Below are positions 8,279-16,789 of a stretch of 64,000 nucleotides of DNA, piece after piece. Position numbers and translations under genes: made by a program. Position 1 is the first letter of the stretch; each line of letters starts with the position of its first letter. The DNA comes from Pseudanabaena sp. PCC 6802 (lineage in GTDB: Bacteria > Cyanobacteriota > Cyanobacteriia > Pseudanabaenales > Pseudanabaenaceae), in NCBI RefSeq assembly GCF_000332175.1, contig NZ_KB235914.1, positions 1,551,368 to 1,615,367 of the forward strand, read 5' to 3'. Below the pieces are notes generated by a model. It was given only the letters and a program-made list of their open reading frames with translations. It was not told the DNA's origin and made no database searches.

Positions 8279-8519
8279 ATGCGATTAAGTTTCTTAGGGT
8301 CTCCTGGAAGCGGCAAGAGCGCTCAAGCCAGCGTCTTGGCAGAGCAATTGCAAATTCCTCATGTTTCCACTGGTGACATTTTGCGGCAAGCGATCGCGCA
8401 CAAAACAGGATTGAGCATTCAGGCAGAGGCTCATGTCAATGCGGGAGAACTGGTGCCGGACATTTGAAGAGGTTAATCTCGTCTTGCAAGACCTGCTGAA
8501 AATCCAGGCACCAGCGTAG
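8279..8519 (+). pseudogene. adk: Adenylate kinase remnant with internal deletion
   Basis: The first 62 codons are a clear adenylate kinase N-terminus: GSPGSGKS P-loop at residues 7-14, HVSTGDILRQAI near 28, and GELVPD at 56-61. It then stops at TGA 8467. Shifting by one base at about 8460, the sequence reads FEEVNLVLQDLLKIQAPA and stops at TAG 8517, which resembles the last helix of the enzyme. The NMP-binding and LID regions, more than 100 residues, are absent. The functional adk must be elsewhere. The start lies 15 bp from the divergent recombinase-like frame. Confidence 0.75.
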
Positions 8520-8613
8520 CGGGACATAAACTTATTACTCAAAAGCGATCGCAGAAATTACTTATCAAAATCATTATTTGCAACATTAGAACAACAACAT
8601 TAGGGAAAAATCC

Positions 8614-8913
8614 ATGGCAACTTACAAAGTTAGACTTGTTAACGAAGCTGAAGGTCTCGACCGCACGATTGAGGTAGCTGACGACCAGTACATTTTCGAT
8701 GCCGCAGAAGAGAACGACCTCGATCTGCCCGTCTCTTGCAGAGCTGGTTCCTGTTCTAGCTGTGCTGGCAAAATTGTCTCAGGAACGGTCGATCAATCCG
8801 ATCAAGCCTTCTTAGATGACGAACAAATAGCTGCCGGCTTTGTCCTCACTTGCGTTGCCTATCCCACTTCTGACTGCACCATTCTTACCCATCAAGAAGA
8901 TAACCTCTATTAA
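8614..8913 (+). CDS. petF: Plant-type [2Fe-2S] ferredoxin
   Basis: 99 residues, the usual length. Cluster ligands are C42, C47, C50 and C80 in the CRAGSCSSC...C pattern, and the acidic surface and C-terminal EDNLY are typical of photosynthetic ferredoxin. It is reduced by photosystem I and passes electrons to FNR, ferredoxin-thioredoxin reductase, nitrite reductase and other acceptors. Thioredoxin follows 61 bp downstream on the same strand. The start is set by ATG 8614 after TAGGGAAAAATCC. Confidence 0.95.
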   Translation: MATYKVRLVNEAEGLDRTIEVADDQYIFDAAEENDLDLPVSCRAGSCSSCAGKIVSGTVDQSDQAFLDDEQIAAGFVLTCVAYPTSDCTILTHQEDNLY

Positions 8914-8974
8914 TAGATTTCTCTCTTGGATTTCCAACTCACAAACTTAGGTAAAACATTTAGGTAAAACATCT

Positions 8975-9304
8975 ATGACATCTACAGCACAAGCGGGTTA
9001 CGTGCAAAGCGCCGAATTCGATTCTCTTCTAGCCTCTGACGAACCTGTAGTTGTCGATTACACGGCTACTTGGTGCGGTCCCTGCAAGTTGGTTAGCCCT
9101 CTCATCGATCGCCTGGCAGCCGAGTATGAAGGCCGCGCCAAAGTGGTCAAGCTTGATGTCGATGAGAACAGAGACAATGCCAAAAAATATGGCATTCGCA
9201 GCATTCCAGCCGTGCTCGTTTTTAAAGGTGGCGAGGTGGTGGAAACCATTGTGGGCAAGGCCACTTACGAAACCTTCAGTCAAGCGCTAGACAAACACCT
9301 GTAG
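8975..9304 (+). CDS. trxA: Thioredoxin
   Basis: 109 residues with the WCGPCK redox centre at 33-38 and the cis-proline loop RSIPAV near 76. It is a cytosolic disulfide reductant, recharged by NADPH- or ferredoxin-dependent thioredoxin reductases. Its position just behind ferredoxin may mean shared expression. Length and motifs fit the m/x-type bacterial thioredoxins. The symbol is given by family; cyanobacteria usually carry several trx genes. Confidence 0.93.
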   Translation: MTSTAQAGYVQSAEFDSLLASDEPVVVDYTATWCGPCKLVSPLIDRLAAEYEGRAKVVKLDVDENRDNAKKYGIRSIPAVLVFKGGEVVETIVGKATYETFSQALDKHL

Positions 9305-9316
9305 ATTCTGAATATT

Positions 9317-9422
9317 AAAGTGAGGGTATGGGAGCTTAAGTCGTTGCATCCATAACCTCAACTCTATCGAAGCGTATGCACCGGTTACCAGTCGTTCAAA
9401 GTATCCGGCTCCCACTCACTTT
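9317..9422 (+). ncRNA. Long hairpin downstream of trxA, possible structured RNA or terminator
   Basis: AAAGTGAG (9317-9324) plus TGGGAGC (9329-9335) pair with GCTCCCA plus CTCACTTT (9408-9422). This gives a 15-bp stem with a 4-base GGTA bulge, enclosing a loop of about 72 bases. Inside, GCAT/ATGC and TAACC/GGTTA are arranged so that they could interlock as a pseudoknot. No U-tract follows. Function unknown; it may be a trxA 3' UTR structure. Confidence 0.35.
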
Positions 9423-9503
9423 CAAGGGCTTGAGTTTTTGGCATTATAGTCTTGCCAATAGGCGCTCATGATGATTAAGCTATTTTAGGAACAGATTACT
9501 ATT

Positions 9504-9839
9504 TCAGCTAGATATTCCCAGTAGTGGTAGAATTTTTTGCTTCAGGATGTCTATAAGAGCAGGCTCCATGTACTCAAAGTGATCGGGAATATCCAAACAA
9601 ATTACGCGCTTGTTTTTAAGCCAAGGTTGGAACTTTTGTGATAATTTGCGGCGATGCGACTTCTCCATCACAAAAATGATATCTGACCACTGGACTGTTT
9701 CACTACTCAGCGATACTTCAGCCTCGCGATCTAATCCCGCTGACTCTACCTCCACTCCCTCACATCCTGCAAATATTGCTTCAGCAGTGGGACTTCGCAG
9801 TCGATTGCGACTGCAAATAAATAGCAGTTTTATAGCCAT
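9504..9839 (-). CDS. Low-molecular-weight protein tyrosine phosphatase-like protein (COG4551 type)
   Basis: 111 residues from ATG 9839. The phosphatase signature is C9-S-R-N-R-L-R15-S, the C-x5-R-S P-loop, at the N-terminus (LLFICSRNRLRSPTAEAIF). The DIPDHFEYM segment near 83 would supply the general acid. The frame is open to another ATG at 9905, but those 22 extra codons lie wholly inside a palindromic repeat, so the shorter start is chosen. The start codon itself falls in the repeat's outer end. Substrate unknown. Confidence 0.85.
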   Translation of the reverse strand: MAIKLLFICSRNRLRSPTAEAIFAGCEGVEVESAGLDREAEVSLSSETVQWSDIIFVMEKSHRRKLSQKFQPWLKNKRVICLDIPDHFEYMEPALIDILKQKILPLLGISS

Positions 9840-9935
9840 AGACAGATCTGTTAGGACAGGGGGGTGTGGGGGCTGCGCCCCCACGCAGGGGTGGAACCCC
9901 TGCACCCCGTCCTAAGCCTGTTGGCTATAGCTATA
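9831..9935. repeat. 105-bp palindromic element, family 2, copy F
   Basis: Outer ends TATAGCCATAGACAGATC and CTGTTGGCTATAGCTATA flank two internal hairpins, GGGGGCTGCGCCCCC and CAGGGGTGGAACCCCTG. It matches the element at 12304-12407 in the opposite orientation. It overlaps the first three codons of the phosphatase gene, supplying its ATG. Confidence 0.8.
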
Positions 9936-10020
9936 TCATGTTTAGAATGATTTGACCGAACCTCTTGCCATTGCGACATCTAGAGCGACCCTACCGAAAT
10001 TTGCTAACCGCTATAAAACC

Positions 10021-11796
10021 CTACACCTTCGCCATCATTTCCAACTCATACAAGCTCGCATATAGTCCCTTATGCTCGATCAATTCGTCATGCGTGCCGG
10101 ACTCCACCACTTCGCCCTGTTTCAAAACTAAAATGCGATCGACATTGCGCACCGATGAAAGTCGGTGCGCGATAATAATGGCCGTGCGTCCAGCCAGCAA
10201 GCGCTCCAAAGACTGTTGTACCAGGTATTCGGTGCCGACATCCATTGAGGAGGTTGCTTCATCTAAGATCAAAACGCGCGGATTGCGGATGGCTGCCCGA
10301 GCAAATGCCAATAGTTGTTTCTGCCCGCCTGACAGATTAGAGCCGCGCTCTCTGATTTCTGTATTGTAACTATCGGGTAAATCTTCGATAAACTGGTGTA
10401 CGTTCATGCTCTGAGCTGCAGCGATCGCTTCCTCCAGGCTATAGTCTTCACCCAGCGTAATATTTTCCTTGACATCGCCAGAAAAGAGAAAAACATCCTG
10501 CAGGATTACACCTACATAGTGCCGTAGCTCTTTTTGAGCGATTTCACGAATATCTACTCCATCGATGAGAATGCGTCCCCTGGTTGGTTCGTACAGTCGC
10601 GATAGCAGGCGGATAATCGAACTTTTACCCGCACCTGTCGGGCCGACTAACGCCACCTTTTCGCCGGGCCTAATCGTGAAGTCAATTTTTTGCAAAACGA
10701 ACTCCCCTGGCTTATAGCCAAACCAGACATTTTTAAAGCGGATTTCGCCTTTGCCATCTTTGGGTAAAGATTTGGGCATCTCTGGATCGCGAATCTCAAT
10801 CGGCTCGTTGATGATATTGGTAATGCGCTCGATCGCGGTAAAACCAGCCTGAATCACGGTAAACTTTTCCGCCAACTGCCGCAGCGGATCGAATAGTCGT
10901 TGCGAAAACAGAATAAACGCGGATAGTTCGCCAAACGTCAAGGTTTTCTGGATGACCTGGCCGCCCCCCAGCCACAGAACGCCAGCGATCGCCACCAGTG
11001 CCACCCACTCCAGCGTCGCGGATACAGCCGAGTCGTACCAGATCGTGTCGTTCACTTCGGCAATATATTTTTTGTTCACCTGTAGGTGCTGTTGCGAATT
11101 ATAGCGTTCGCGCCGAAATAGCTGTACTATACCTACCCCAATAATATTTTCTTGCAAGATGGAGTTAAGTTCGGACAGGCGCTCGCGGGCTTTGTAGTTG
11201 GCTTTGCGAAACTGTTTTTGAAAGTAAATAATTAAACCCGTCACTGGAATTACCATCGCAATTAGCAACAGGGCTAGATCCCAGCGCAACCAGAACATAA
11301 AGCCAGCAATGGCAACGATCGATGCCAGATCGCTAATAATGCCCACCGCACCCGTGGCAAATACATCGCCCAACGCTTCCACATCGCTCGTGAGGCGGGT
11401 AATAAGCTTGCCCACAGGCGTGCGATCGAAAAAGCTAATTGACAACGATGTAACGTGCTGAAACAGGTTGTCGCGGATGTCAGCCGTAATATTCTGCCCT
11501 ACCTTTTGGACGAGGAACCCCTGCCAAGCCTGGAGTAACATCCTTACCACGATCGCCAATAGCAAAAGTATGCTGAGCGATCGCAATCCCCCAAAGTCAC
11601 CATTTTTAACTGGGCCATCCAGGGCTTGCTGCACCAAAATTGGCTGTATGGCGTTAGCAATAGATAGCGGCACCAGTAGAATCAGCGAAACAATCAACTC
11701 TTTGGCGCTGTGCTTCGCATAGGGATAAAGCCTCAGAAGCAAGCGCCAGTCGCTATCTACAGGGGCGCGTCGATCGTTTGGACTAGGAGCAACCAT
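10021..11796 (-). CDS. ABC transporter, fused permease and ATPase (MdlB/MsbA-like exporter)
   Basis: 591 residues from ATG 11796; a TTG nine bases upstream is also in frame. Six membrane helices lie in the first 320 residues (LIVSLILLVPLSIANAIQP, LLLLAIVVRMLLQAW and so on), followed by the nucleotide-binding domain: Walker A GPTGAGKSS, Q-loop VILQDVFLFSG, signature LSGGQ, Walker B VLILDEATSSMD, switch histidine IIAHRLS. It is a half-transporter that would work as a homodimer or with a partner half. The exported substrate cannot be told from sequence. It stands alone on the minus strand, upstream of psbI in transcription order reversed, with its 3' end next to repeat copy F. Confidence 0.92.
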   Translation of the reverse strand: MVAPSPNDRRAPVDSDWRLLLRLYPYAKHSAKELIVSLILLVPLSIANAIQPILVQQALDGPVKNGDFGGLRSLSILLLLAIVVRMLLQAWQGFLVQKVGQNITADIRDNLFQHVTSLSISFFDRTPVGKLITRLTSDVEALGDVFATGAVGIISDLASIVAIAGFMFWLRWDLALLLIAMVIPVTGLIIYFQKQFRKANYKARERLSELNSILQENIIGVGIVQLFRRERYNSQQHLQVNKKYIAEVNDTIWYDSAVSATLEWVALVAIAGVLWLGGGQVIQKTLTFGELSAFILFSQRLFDPLRQLAEKFTVIQAGFTAIERITNIINEPIEIRDPEMPKSLPKDGKGEIRFKNVWFGYKPGEFVLQKIDFTIRPGEKVALVGPTGAGKSSIIRLLSRLYEPTRGRILIDGVDIREIAQKELRHYVGVILQDVFLFSGDVKENITLGEDYSLEEAIAAAQSMNVHQFIEDLPDSYNTEIRERGSNLSGGQKQLLAFARAAIRNPRVLILDEATSSMDVGTEYLVQQSLERLLAGRTAIIIAHRLSSVRNVDRILVLKQGEVVESGTHDELIEHKGLYASLYELEMMAKV

Positions 11797-11937
11797 GGCA
11801 AACAAAAAATTTTACACGCAAATAGATGGGGCAGACGTTAAATCCTGCCCCTTAAGATTAGCAATTACTGTCTCGGATTTTCGATGGACTGTGGTAGTCT
11901 CAGGCCGAAAAGCAAAAAGCTTAAAAATTACAACTGG

Positions 11938-12054
11938 CTACTCCAGATCCTGTCTGCCAGGGTTGCGAGCCGGGTCGCTGTTGAGAAATCCGAATATGAA
12001 TAGGCTAACAAAGAAGATGACGGTGATATAAACAACTATTTTGAGCGTAAGCAT
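11938..12054 (-). CDS. psbI: Photosystem II reaction centre protein I
   Basis: 38 residues, the exact length of PsbI. It starts [19 protein letters not shown], a single membrane helix, and ends with the conserved [12 protein letters not shown] tail. PsbI is a one-helix subunit bound to D1 in the photosystem II core and assists dimer assembly and stability in the thylakoid. AGGAG lies about 13 bases before the ATG. It stands alone between the ABC exporter and a repeat cluster. A longer plus-strand frame overlaps it but has no family features. Confidence 0.96.
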   Translation of the reverse strand: MLTLKIVVYITVIFFVSLFIFGFLNSDPARNPGRQDLE

Positions 12055-12212
12055 GAATAGAGGGTCTCCTAAAAGAAGTAAAACGAATATAACTTATACA
12101 TAAGACTAATCTTAGCGGAAAATATGTCTTAAGAAAGTCTTAAGAGAGCTATTAGCACGCAGCGGTTAGCGGCCAGCTTTTTAAAGTCTTATAACAATTT
12201 GAACAGTAAACG

Positions 12213-12285
12213 CGACAGATCGAACGGGTTGAAGGGGTTCTACCCCTTCGTGGGGGCTTTGCCCCCACCCCCCATCCGTAACCAC
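12213..12285. repeat. Partial palindromic element related to family 2
   Basis: Contains GACAGATC at one side and the two hairpins GAAGGGGTTCTACCCCTTC and GGGGGCTTTGCCCCC, but lacks the matching outer end. It lies about 20 bp from the complete copy at 12304. Confidence 0.6.
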
Positions 12286-12303
12286 AACAATTTAAATTGG
12301 TAT

Positions 12304-12407
12304 TGTAGCTATAGCCAATAGGCTTAGGACGGGGTGCAGGGGTTCCACCCCTGCGTGGGGGCGCAGCCCCCACACCCCCTGGCTTAACAGATCTGTCTAT
12401 GGCTATA
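12304..12407. repeat. 104-bp palindromic element, family 2, copy G
   Basis: Begins TGTAGCTATAGCCAATAGG and ends GATCTGTCTATGGCTATA. It is a close match to copy F in inverse orientation, with hairpins CAGGGGTTCCACCCCTG and GGGGGCGCAGCCCCC. A frame crossing it on the minus strand (12152-12415) is repeat-derived and not a gene. Confidence 0.8.
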
Positions 12408-12438
12408 TCTTGCAAGCATTTTGAAATAGCGAAAAATC

Positions 12439-12466
12439 AAAGGAGGTGGCGATCGCCACCTCCTTT
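12439..12466. terminator. Perfect 28-bp palindrome behind amt, likely bidirectional terminator
   Basis: AAAGGAGGTGGCGA and its reverse complement meet at a central GCGATCGC. Read on the minus strand, it lies 66 bp after the amt stop and is followed by TTTGATTTTT, as in an intrinsic terminator. Confidence 0.6.
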
Positions 12467-12500
12467 GTTCTCTAGGGGATTTTTTACCGACCAATATAAA

Positions 12501-12515
12501 GTGGGCATTGCCCAC
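12501..12515. repeat. GTGGGCATTGCCCAC short palindrome
   Basis: A 15-bp palindrome of a type scattered in this window; related copies lie at 19181, 32131, 33728 and 46177, often extended to GTAGGGTGGGCA...CCCACC. Confidence 0.65.
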
Positions 12516-12531
12516 CCTAACAATCGTGTCT

Positions 12532-14010
12532 CTAGATTTCCATATCTAAAGTTTCTTTGGCAAAGCCACTGTATGCTTCCATACCATGTTCGCCGATATC
12601 CAAACCCTTGAGTTCTTCTTCGCGCGGTACGCGAATGCCACCTGTTATAGCGGCGATTAAGTACCAGGCGATCAAGCTAAATACAACGGTAAAGCCACCG
12701 ACTGCAATAGCACCAACAAACTGATACCATAGCTGCTCAAAACCACCATTAAAGAACAGACCTGGTTTTGGGAACGGTGCAGCACCAAACTTGTCAGCTT
12801 CGCTAAAAAGTCCTAAAGCTAAAGTGCCCCACACACCACAGACCAGGTGAACTGAGGTAGCACCTACGGGATCGTCAATCTTGATTTTGTCAAAGAAACC
12901 GACGGCAAAGACTACCACGGTACCAGCAATTAGACCGATAATCCCAGCGCTGGCAACGCTGACGAACGCACAGGGAGCAGTAACGCCGACCAGTCCGGCT
13001 AAAATACCGTTGATAATCATGGATAAGTCCGGCTTACCCAGATATAGCCACGCTACAGCCGTCGCCGCAATTCCACCAGTGGCGGCAGCCATGTTAGTGG
13101 TGAGGGCAATATGGGCGATTAACTTGCCATTCGCATCCATGGTCGAGCCGGGATTGAAACCAAACCAACCCAACCACAGAATTAAACAGCCCAGAGTTGC
13201 CAAACCCATATTGTGGCCGGGAATGGCATTAACTCGACCCTCAGCACTGTAACGCCCTAACCTAGGCCCTAAGATTGCAGCACCTACCAGCGCGCCCCAA
13301 CCACCAACTGAGTGCACGACTGTTGAACCAGCAAAATCGTAGAAGCCCATTTTGGCTGCCCAGCCTCCGCCCCAGATCCAGTGACCTGTAACCGCGTAGG
13401 CAATACCAACCAGCAAGAAACTAAAGATCAGGAAGGCAAGGAACTTGATTCTTTCAGCCACAGCACCGGAGATAATCGTGGCGGCGGTACCAGCAAACAC
13501 CAATTGGAACAAAAACTTAGCTTCCAGGGGTACGCTCGTCCAGTTTAGGGCAGAGAACACGCCCTTATAGTCTTTGAGTAAAGCTGGGCTATTATCATCT
13601 CCACTTAAAAAGAAACCAGCTAGACCAATAAAATCGTTGCCATCGCCAAACATGAACCCGAATCCGATCGCCCAGTAGGCAACTGTGGCGATCGCAAATA
13701 CGATCAGGTTTTTTGCCAGAATATTAACGGCGTTTTTGCGACGGCAGAATCCTGACTCTACGAGTGCGAAGCCAGCATTCATAAAGAAGACGAGGAAGGC
13801 AGCTATTACGACCCACATCGTGTCTAGGGCCACATTCAGCTCAGACTGGACGGCTTCAGGTGTAAGGGGAGGTGTTGCAGGGGCAGGTGTACCCTGGGCG
13901 ATCGCCGAATAGACCCAAAATACACAAATTATGACGGCGAGAGGTAGACAGTACGACCAATTTACCGTCTGGCTCCTCTTTCTTTTGCTCTTTAGTTTAG
14001 AAACTAGCAC
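12532..14010 (-). CDS. amt: Ammonium transporter
   Basis: 492 residues. An N-terminal signal-like helix ([19 protein letters not shown]) is followed by the 11-helix Amt core. The pore histidines are in [14 protein letters not shown] and [15 protein letters not shown], with [16 protein letters not shown] near 80 and the AERIKF loop. It takes up ammonium across the cytoplasmic membrane. The start is a GTG at 14010 with AGAGAGG about 12 bases upstream; this retains the whole signal region. An NtcA-type box at 14100 implies activation under nitrogen limitation. No glnB/glnK gene is adjacent. A hairpin terminator follows at 12439. Confidence 0.95.
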   Translation of the reverse strand: MLVSKLKSKRKRSQTVNWSYCLPLAVIICVFWVYSAIAQGTPAPATPPLTPEAVQSELNVALDTMWVVIAAFLVFFMNAGFALVESGFCRRKNAVNILAKNLIVFAIATVAYWAIGFGFMFGDGNDFIGLAGFFLSGDDNSPALLKDYKGVFSALNWTSVPLEAKFLFQLVFAGTAATIISGAVAERIKFLAFLIFSFLLVGIAYAVTGHWIWGGGWAAKMGFYDFAGSTVVHSVGGWGALVGAAILGPRLGRYSAEGRVNAIPGHNMGLATLGCLILWLGWFGFNPGSTMDANGKLIAHIALTTNMAAATGGIAATAVAWLYLGKPDLSMIINGILAGLVGVTAPCAFVSVASAGIIGLIAGTVVVFAVGFFDKIKIDDPVGATSVHLVCGVWGTLALGLFSEADKFGAAPFPKPGLFFNGGFEQLWYQFVGAIAVGGFTVVFSLIAWYLIAAITGGIRVPREEELKGLDIGEHGMEAYSGFAKETLDMEI

Positions 14011-14071
14011 TATAGAATTTTCCTCTCTGGAGTTAAGACAGTTAATCTAATCAGTAATGGTGATGACTTAA

Positions 14072-14113
14072 ATCACACCAAACCTGATGAGATGAATTTG
14101 TATCTCAAGATAC
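14072..14113 (-). promoter_or_regulatory. NtcA-activated promoter of amt
   Basis: GTATCTTGAGATAC (14113-14100, minus strand) matches GTA-N8-TAC exactly and is embedded in a 16-bp palindrome. Exactly 22 bases further lies TGTGAT (14077-14072), close to the TA-N3-T minus-10 box. This is the canonical class II NtcA spacing, 90 bp before the amt start codon. Confidence 0.75.
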
Positions 14114-14122
14114 ACAACAGGT

Positions 14123-15496
14123 TCAGGTTGCAGTCAAAAAAGCAACGGACTCCACATGGGCAGTTTGTGGAAAGAAATCTAGCATTTGGAGGTTAGTTAA
14201 GCAATAGAAGCGATCTACGCATAATTGCTTGAGATCTCGTGCTAAAGTGGCAGGATTGCAACTAACATAGACCAGGCGATCGGGACGAAGATCTCGCAAA
14301 TTGGCGATCGCATCGCTATGGCAGCCTTTGCGCGGTGGATCGAGTAGGACGATATCGGGTTTTCCGTACGTTTGGATATCGGGTTGGAATAGTAGCTGCT
14401 CGACTTTACCCGTGTAAAACTTAACGTTTGTAATTTGCTCGATCGCGGCATTAACTTCTGCTTGGGCTGTAGCTTGTGGCTGCATTTCCAGGGCGATTGC
14501 CTGCTTCACCTGTCGCGCTAAAGGTAAAGTCAGTGCGCCTATACCAGCATAAGCATCTAACAAAATTTCCGTGCCGGTGAGTTTAAGCTCCTGTTGAATT
14601 ACCGCCAGCATTTTCTCTGCTTGCTCGGTATAGACCTGAAAAAATGTATCGGCGCGGAGTTGGAACCGCACGCCTGCAAATATTTCTTCTAAGTAATCTC
14701 GTCCGGCTAGGCAACGGGTTTCTTTACCAAAGATGGCGTTGGTGCGATCCCGATTGCGATTGAGCAGGATGCCAACTAGCTGCGGGTACCTTGTCAGCCA
14801 AATTTTGGCTTGCGCCGCTAGACCTGGGACATCCCACTCTTTGCTAACCAGTACGAGTAATATTTCGCCTGTATGTCGTCCGATTCTGAACCCCAGGTGG
14901 CGCAGCAGTCCCGTATGTTTTTGCTCGTCATAGATCGAGCAGCCTAGAGCCTGAATATCTTGTTTAATCTCTGCCAGGAGCGGATCGAGACGGTTGTCCT
15001 GCACGGGACATTGGTTGAGGTTAATTATTTTATGGCTGCCTTTTTGGTAGTAGCCTGCTTTTACTTTGCCAGAGCGATCGCACTCTAATGGATAAGTCAC
15101 CTTATTGCGATAGCCCAGAGTTGACTCCGCTCCAATAATTGGCTGCATTACAGAGGCGATTTCTTCTAGCGCAAAGCCACCGATGCGATGTAAAGCCTGA
15201 ATCACCTGATTTTGCTTCGCAGCTAACTGGCGCGGATAACTCACCGCTTGCCACTGGCAACCACCGCATTTATCCGCCACAATGCAGCTAGGACGTACGC
15301 GATCCGGTGAAGGTTCGATAATTTGTTCGATCTGAGCGTAAGCAAGATTGGCTTTGACATGTAACAACCTCGCTTCGATGCGATCGCCAGGTACGGTATT
15401 GGGTACAAACACCACAAAATCGCGATCGCGCCCCACCCCATCTCCATTATCTGCCAGGTCAGAAATTTCCAAAGATACGATCTGTCCCTGCTGCAT
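14123..15496 (-). CDS. rlmD: 23S rRNA (uracil-5-)-methyltransferase, RlmD/RumA type
   Basis: 457 residues. An N-terminal TRAM RNA-binding domain (about 1-58) comes first. Iron-sulfur cluster cysteines are C71, C77 and C80 (CIVADKCGGC), with a fourth in NQCPVQD near 162. The SAM fold includes LDAYAGIGALTLPLA, and the catalytic region shows LLDPPRKG and YVSCNPATLARDL with the nucleophilic cysteine. It methylates a uridine in 23S rRNA. Whether the site is that of RlmD (1939) or RlmC is not decided by sequence alone. Start ATG 15496. Confidence 0.88.
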   Translation of the reverse strand: MQQGQIVSLEISDLADNGDGVGRDRDFVVFVPNTVPGDRIEARLLHVKANLAYAQIEQIIEPSPDRVRPSCIVADKCGGCQWQAVSYPRQLAAKQNQVIQALHRIGGFALEEIASVMQPIIGAESTLGYRNKVTYPLECDRSGKVKAGYYQKGSHKIINLNQCPVQDNRLDPLLAEIKQDIQALGCSIYDEQKHTGLLRHLGFRIGRHTGEILLVLVSKEWDVPGLAAQAKIWLTRYPQLVGILLNRNRDRTNAIFGKETRCLAGRDYLEEIFAGVRFQLRADTFFQVYTEQAEKMLAVIQQELKLTGTEILLDAYAGIGALTLPLARQVKQAIALEMQPQATAQAEVNAAIEQITNVKFYTGKVEQLLFQPDIQTYGKPDIVLLDPPRKGCHSDAIANLRDLRPDRLVYVSCNPATLARDLKQLCVDRFYCLTNLQMLDFFPQTAHVESVAFLTAT

Positions 15497-15560
15497 GTGA
15501 CGAAGCTCTCTAAAATATTGGAGGAGTTAAACTTCAACATTTTAGCGCGATCGGCTCTAG

Positions 15561-16472
15561 TTACTTCTCATCCCACACTTTGAGTTGTAAGTAAACTAAT
15601 CCCAAAACGATCGCCAGCAAAACCATTGCTGCTGCTGCCGCATAACCAAAGTCAAATAGGCCAAATGCCTGCTCGTAAACGTAGTGTACCAGAATATTGG
15701 TGGCGTTGAGAGGCCCACCACCCGTTACCACGTATACCTGCTCGAAACCTCGAAATGTAAAAATAATTGTGGAGATGATGACAAATATTGTCGTGGGACG
15801 CAAGCCGGGCAGGGTGATGTGCCAGAACTTTTGCCATCCATTCGCACCGTCGAGTTCGGCAGCTTCGTAACGGCTCTGCGGAATAGCCTGCAAGCCTGCC
15901 AGAAATACCACCATGTTGAAGCCCAACTGCTTCCAAATGCTCAGCAAAATCAAGACTAGCATTGCTAAAGCCTGATCGTTAAACCAGGCAGGGGGGCGAT
16001 CCCAGTTCAGAAAACTATTAATCGCACCATCGGGCTGAAATAGCCAGCGCCAGCCCAATCCAGCCGCTACAATCGATACGACTGAGGGCAGGAAATACAG
16101 CGATCGCAATATCCCTTTGCCGACAAAACTGCGATCCAACAATGTTGCCATTCCCAACGGCAAAATTACACTGGGAATGACAGTTGCCAGCGTGAAATAG
16201 GCAGTATTGCCGAGGATTTGCCAAAATTCTGGATTCAGAAGCAGTCGGATGTAGTTATTTAATCCCACCCACCTCACGCCGCCCAACGTCAGGTGACCGC
16301 CCGTAACGCTGAGGTAGCCAAGATAGAGGATGGGATAGAGGACAAATATGCCTAATAGTAGCAGGGCCGGGGTTAGAAATATCCAGGCAGATACGGCGCT
16401 ACGATCGAGCCAGTTGCCCAACTTAGCGGATGCCTGCGACGATTTAATAGGTGGCTTACTCAGTGGTTGCAC
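15561..16472 (-). CDS. Carbohydrate ABC transporter permease (MalF/UgpA-like)
   Basis: 303 residues from a GTG at 16472. It has six membrane helices and the permease EAA loop EAAELDGANGWQKFWHITLPGL (about 206-227), which docks on the ATPase. The family imports sugars, glycerol-3-phosphate or compatible-solute glycosides. No partner permease, binding protein or ATPase lies next to it, so the rest of the transporter must be encoded elsewhere. The downstream end is 64 bp from rlmD. Confidence 0.88.
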   Translation of the reverse strand: MQPLSKPPIKSSQASAKLGNWLDRSAVSAWIFLTPALLLLGIFVLYPILYLGYLSVTGGHLTLGGVRWVGLNNYIRLLLNPEFWQILGNTAYFTLATVIPSVILPLGMATLLDRSFVGKGILRSLYFLPSVVSIVAAGLGWRWLFQPDGAINSFLNWDRPPAWFNDQALAMLVLILLSIWKQLGFNMVVFLAGLQAIPQSRYEAAELDGANGWQKFWHITLPGLRPTTIFVIISTIIFTFRGFEQVYVVTGGGPLNATNILVHYVYEQAFGLFDFGYAAAAAMVLLAIVLGLVYLQLKVWDEK

Positions 16473-16789
16473 TTAACTGTTCGTTTGAGATCGCAATGCT
16501 TAATAGGAACAGGCACGACATGTTAAGAATAATAAAGGTAAAAAGCCAAAAGAGCTATCCCCTAAATGCCCCCGTCCCGTCTGAGATGGCATAAGCGATC
16601 GCCGTAGCGCTGCCATGTGAGATTCCTTAAAACTCGCGATTGAAATTGGAATTTAAATCCGTTTGAACGGATTTTCGCTCTTAGACCGCAATCGCCCCCA
16701 GAGCTTTTGTCCCTGCATTACTGGCTGGTACAACCAATCCACGCTCGAAATGAGTATGCTGGAAGTGGAGAGTTCTTGAGGATAAGGCA
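16473..16789. other. Spacer between permease and YNNYR-repeat gene
   Basis: 317 bp holding the divergent promoters. A 9-bp hairpin AAATCCGTT/AACGGATTT lies at 16655-16674. A minus-strand frame ending at 16653 has a protein-like C-terminus but its upstream half is the complement of the repeat gene, so it is not called. Confidence 0.5.

Noticed and set aside
9305..9503. Possible tRNA in the trxA downstream region
   Set aside because: No cloverleaf with acceptor and T-arm could be drawn; the pairing is one long bulged hairpin.
9840..9905. N-terminal extension of the tyrosine phosphatase
   Set aside because: The 22 codons lie inside palindromic element F; the phosphatase fold starts at the ATG at 9839.
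12152..12415. Minus-strand frame of 87 codons
   Set aside because: Its residues (GGVGAAPPRRG repeats) are translations of two palindromic elements.
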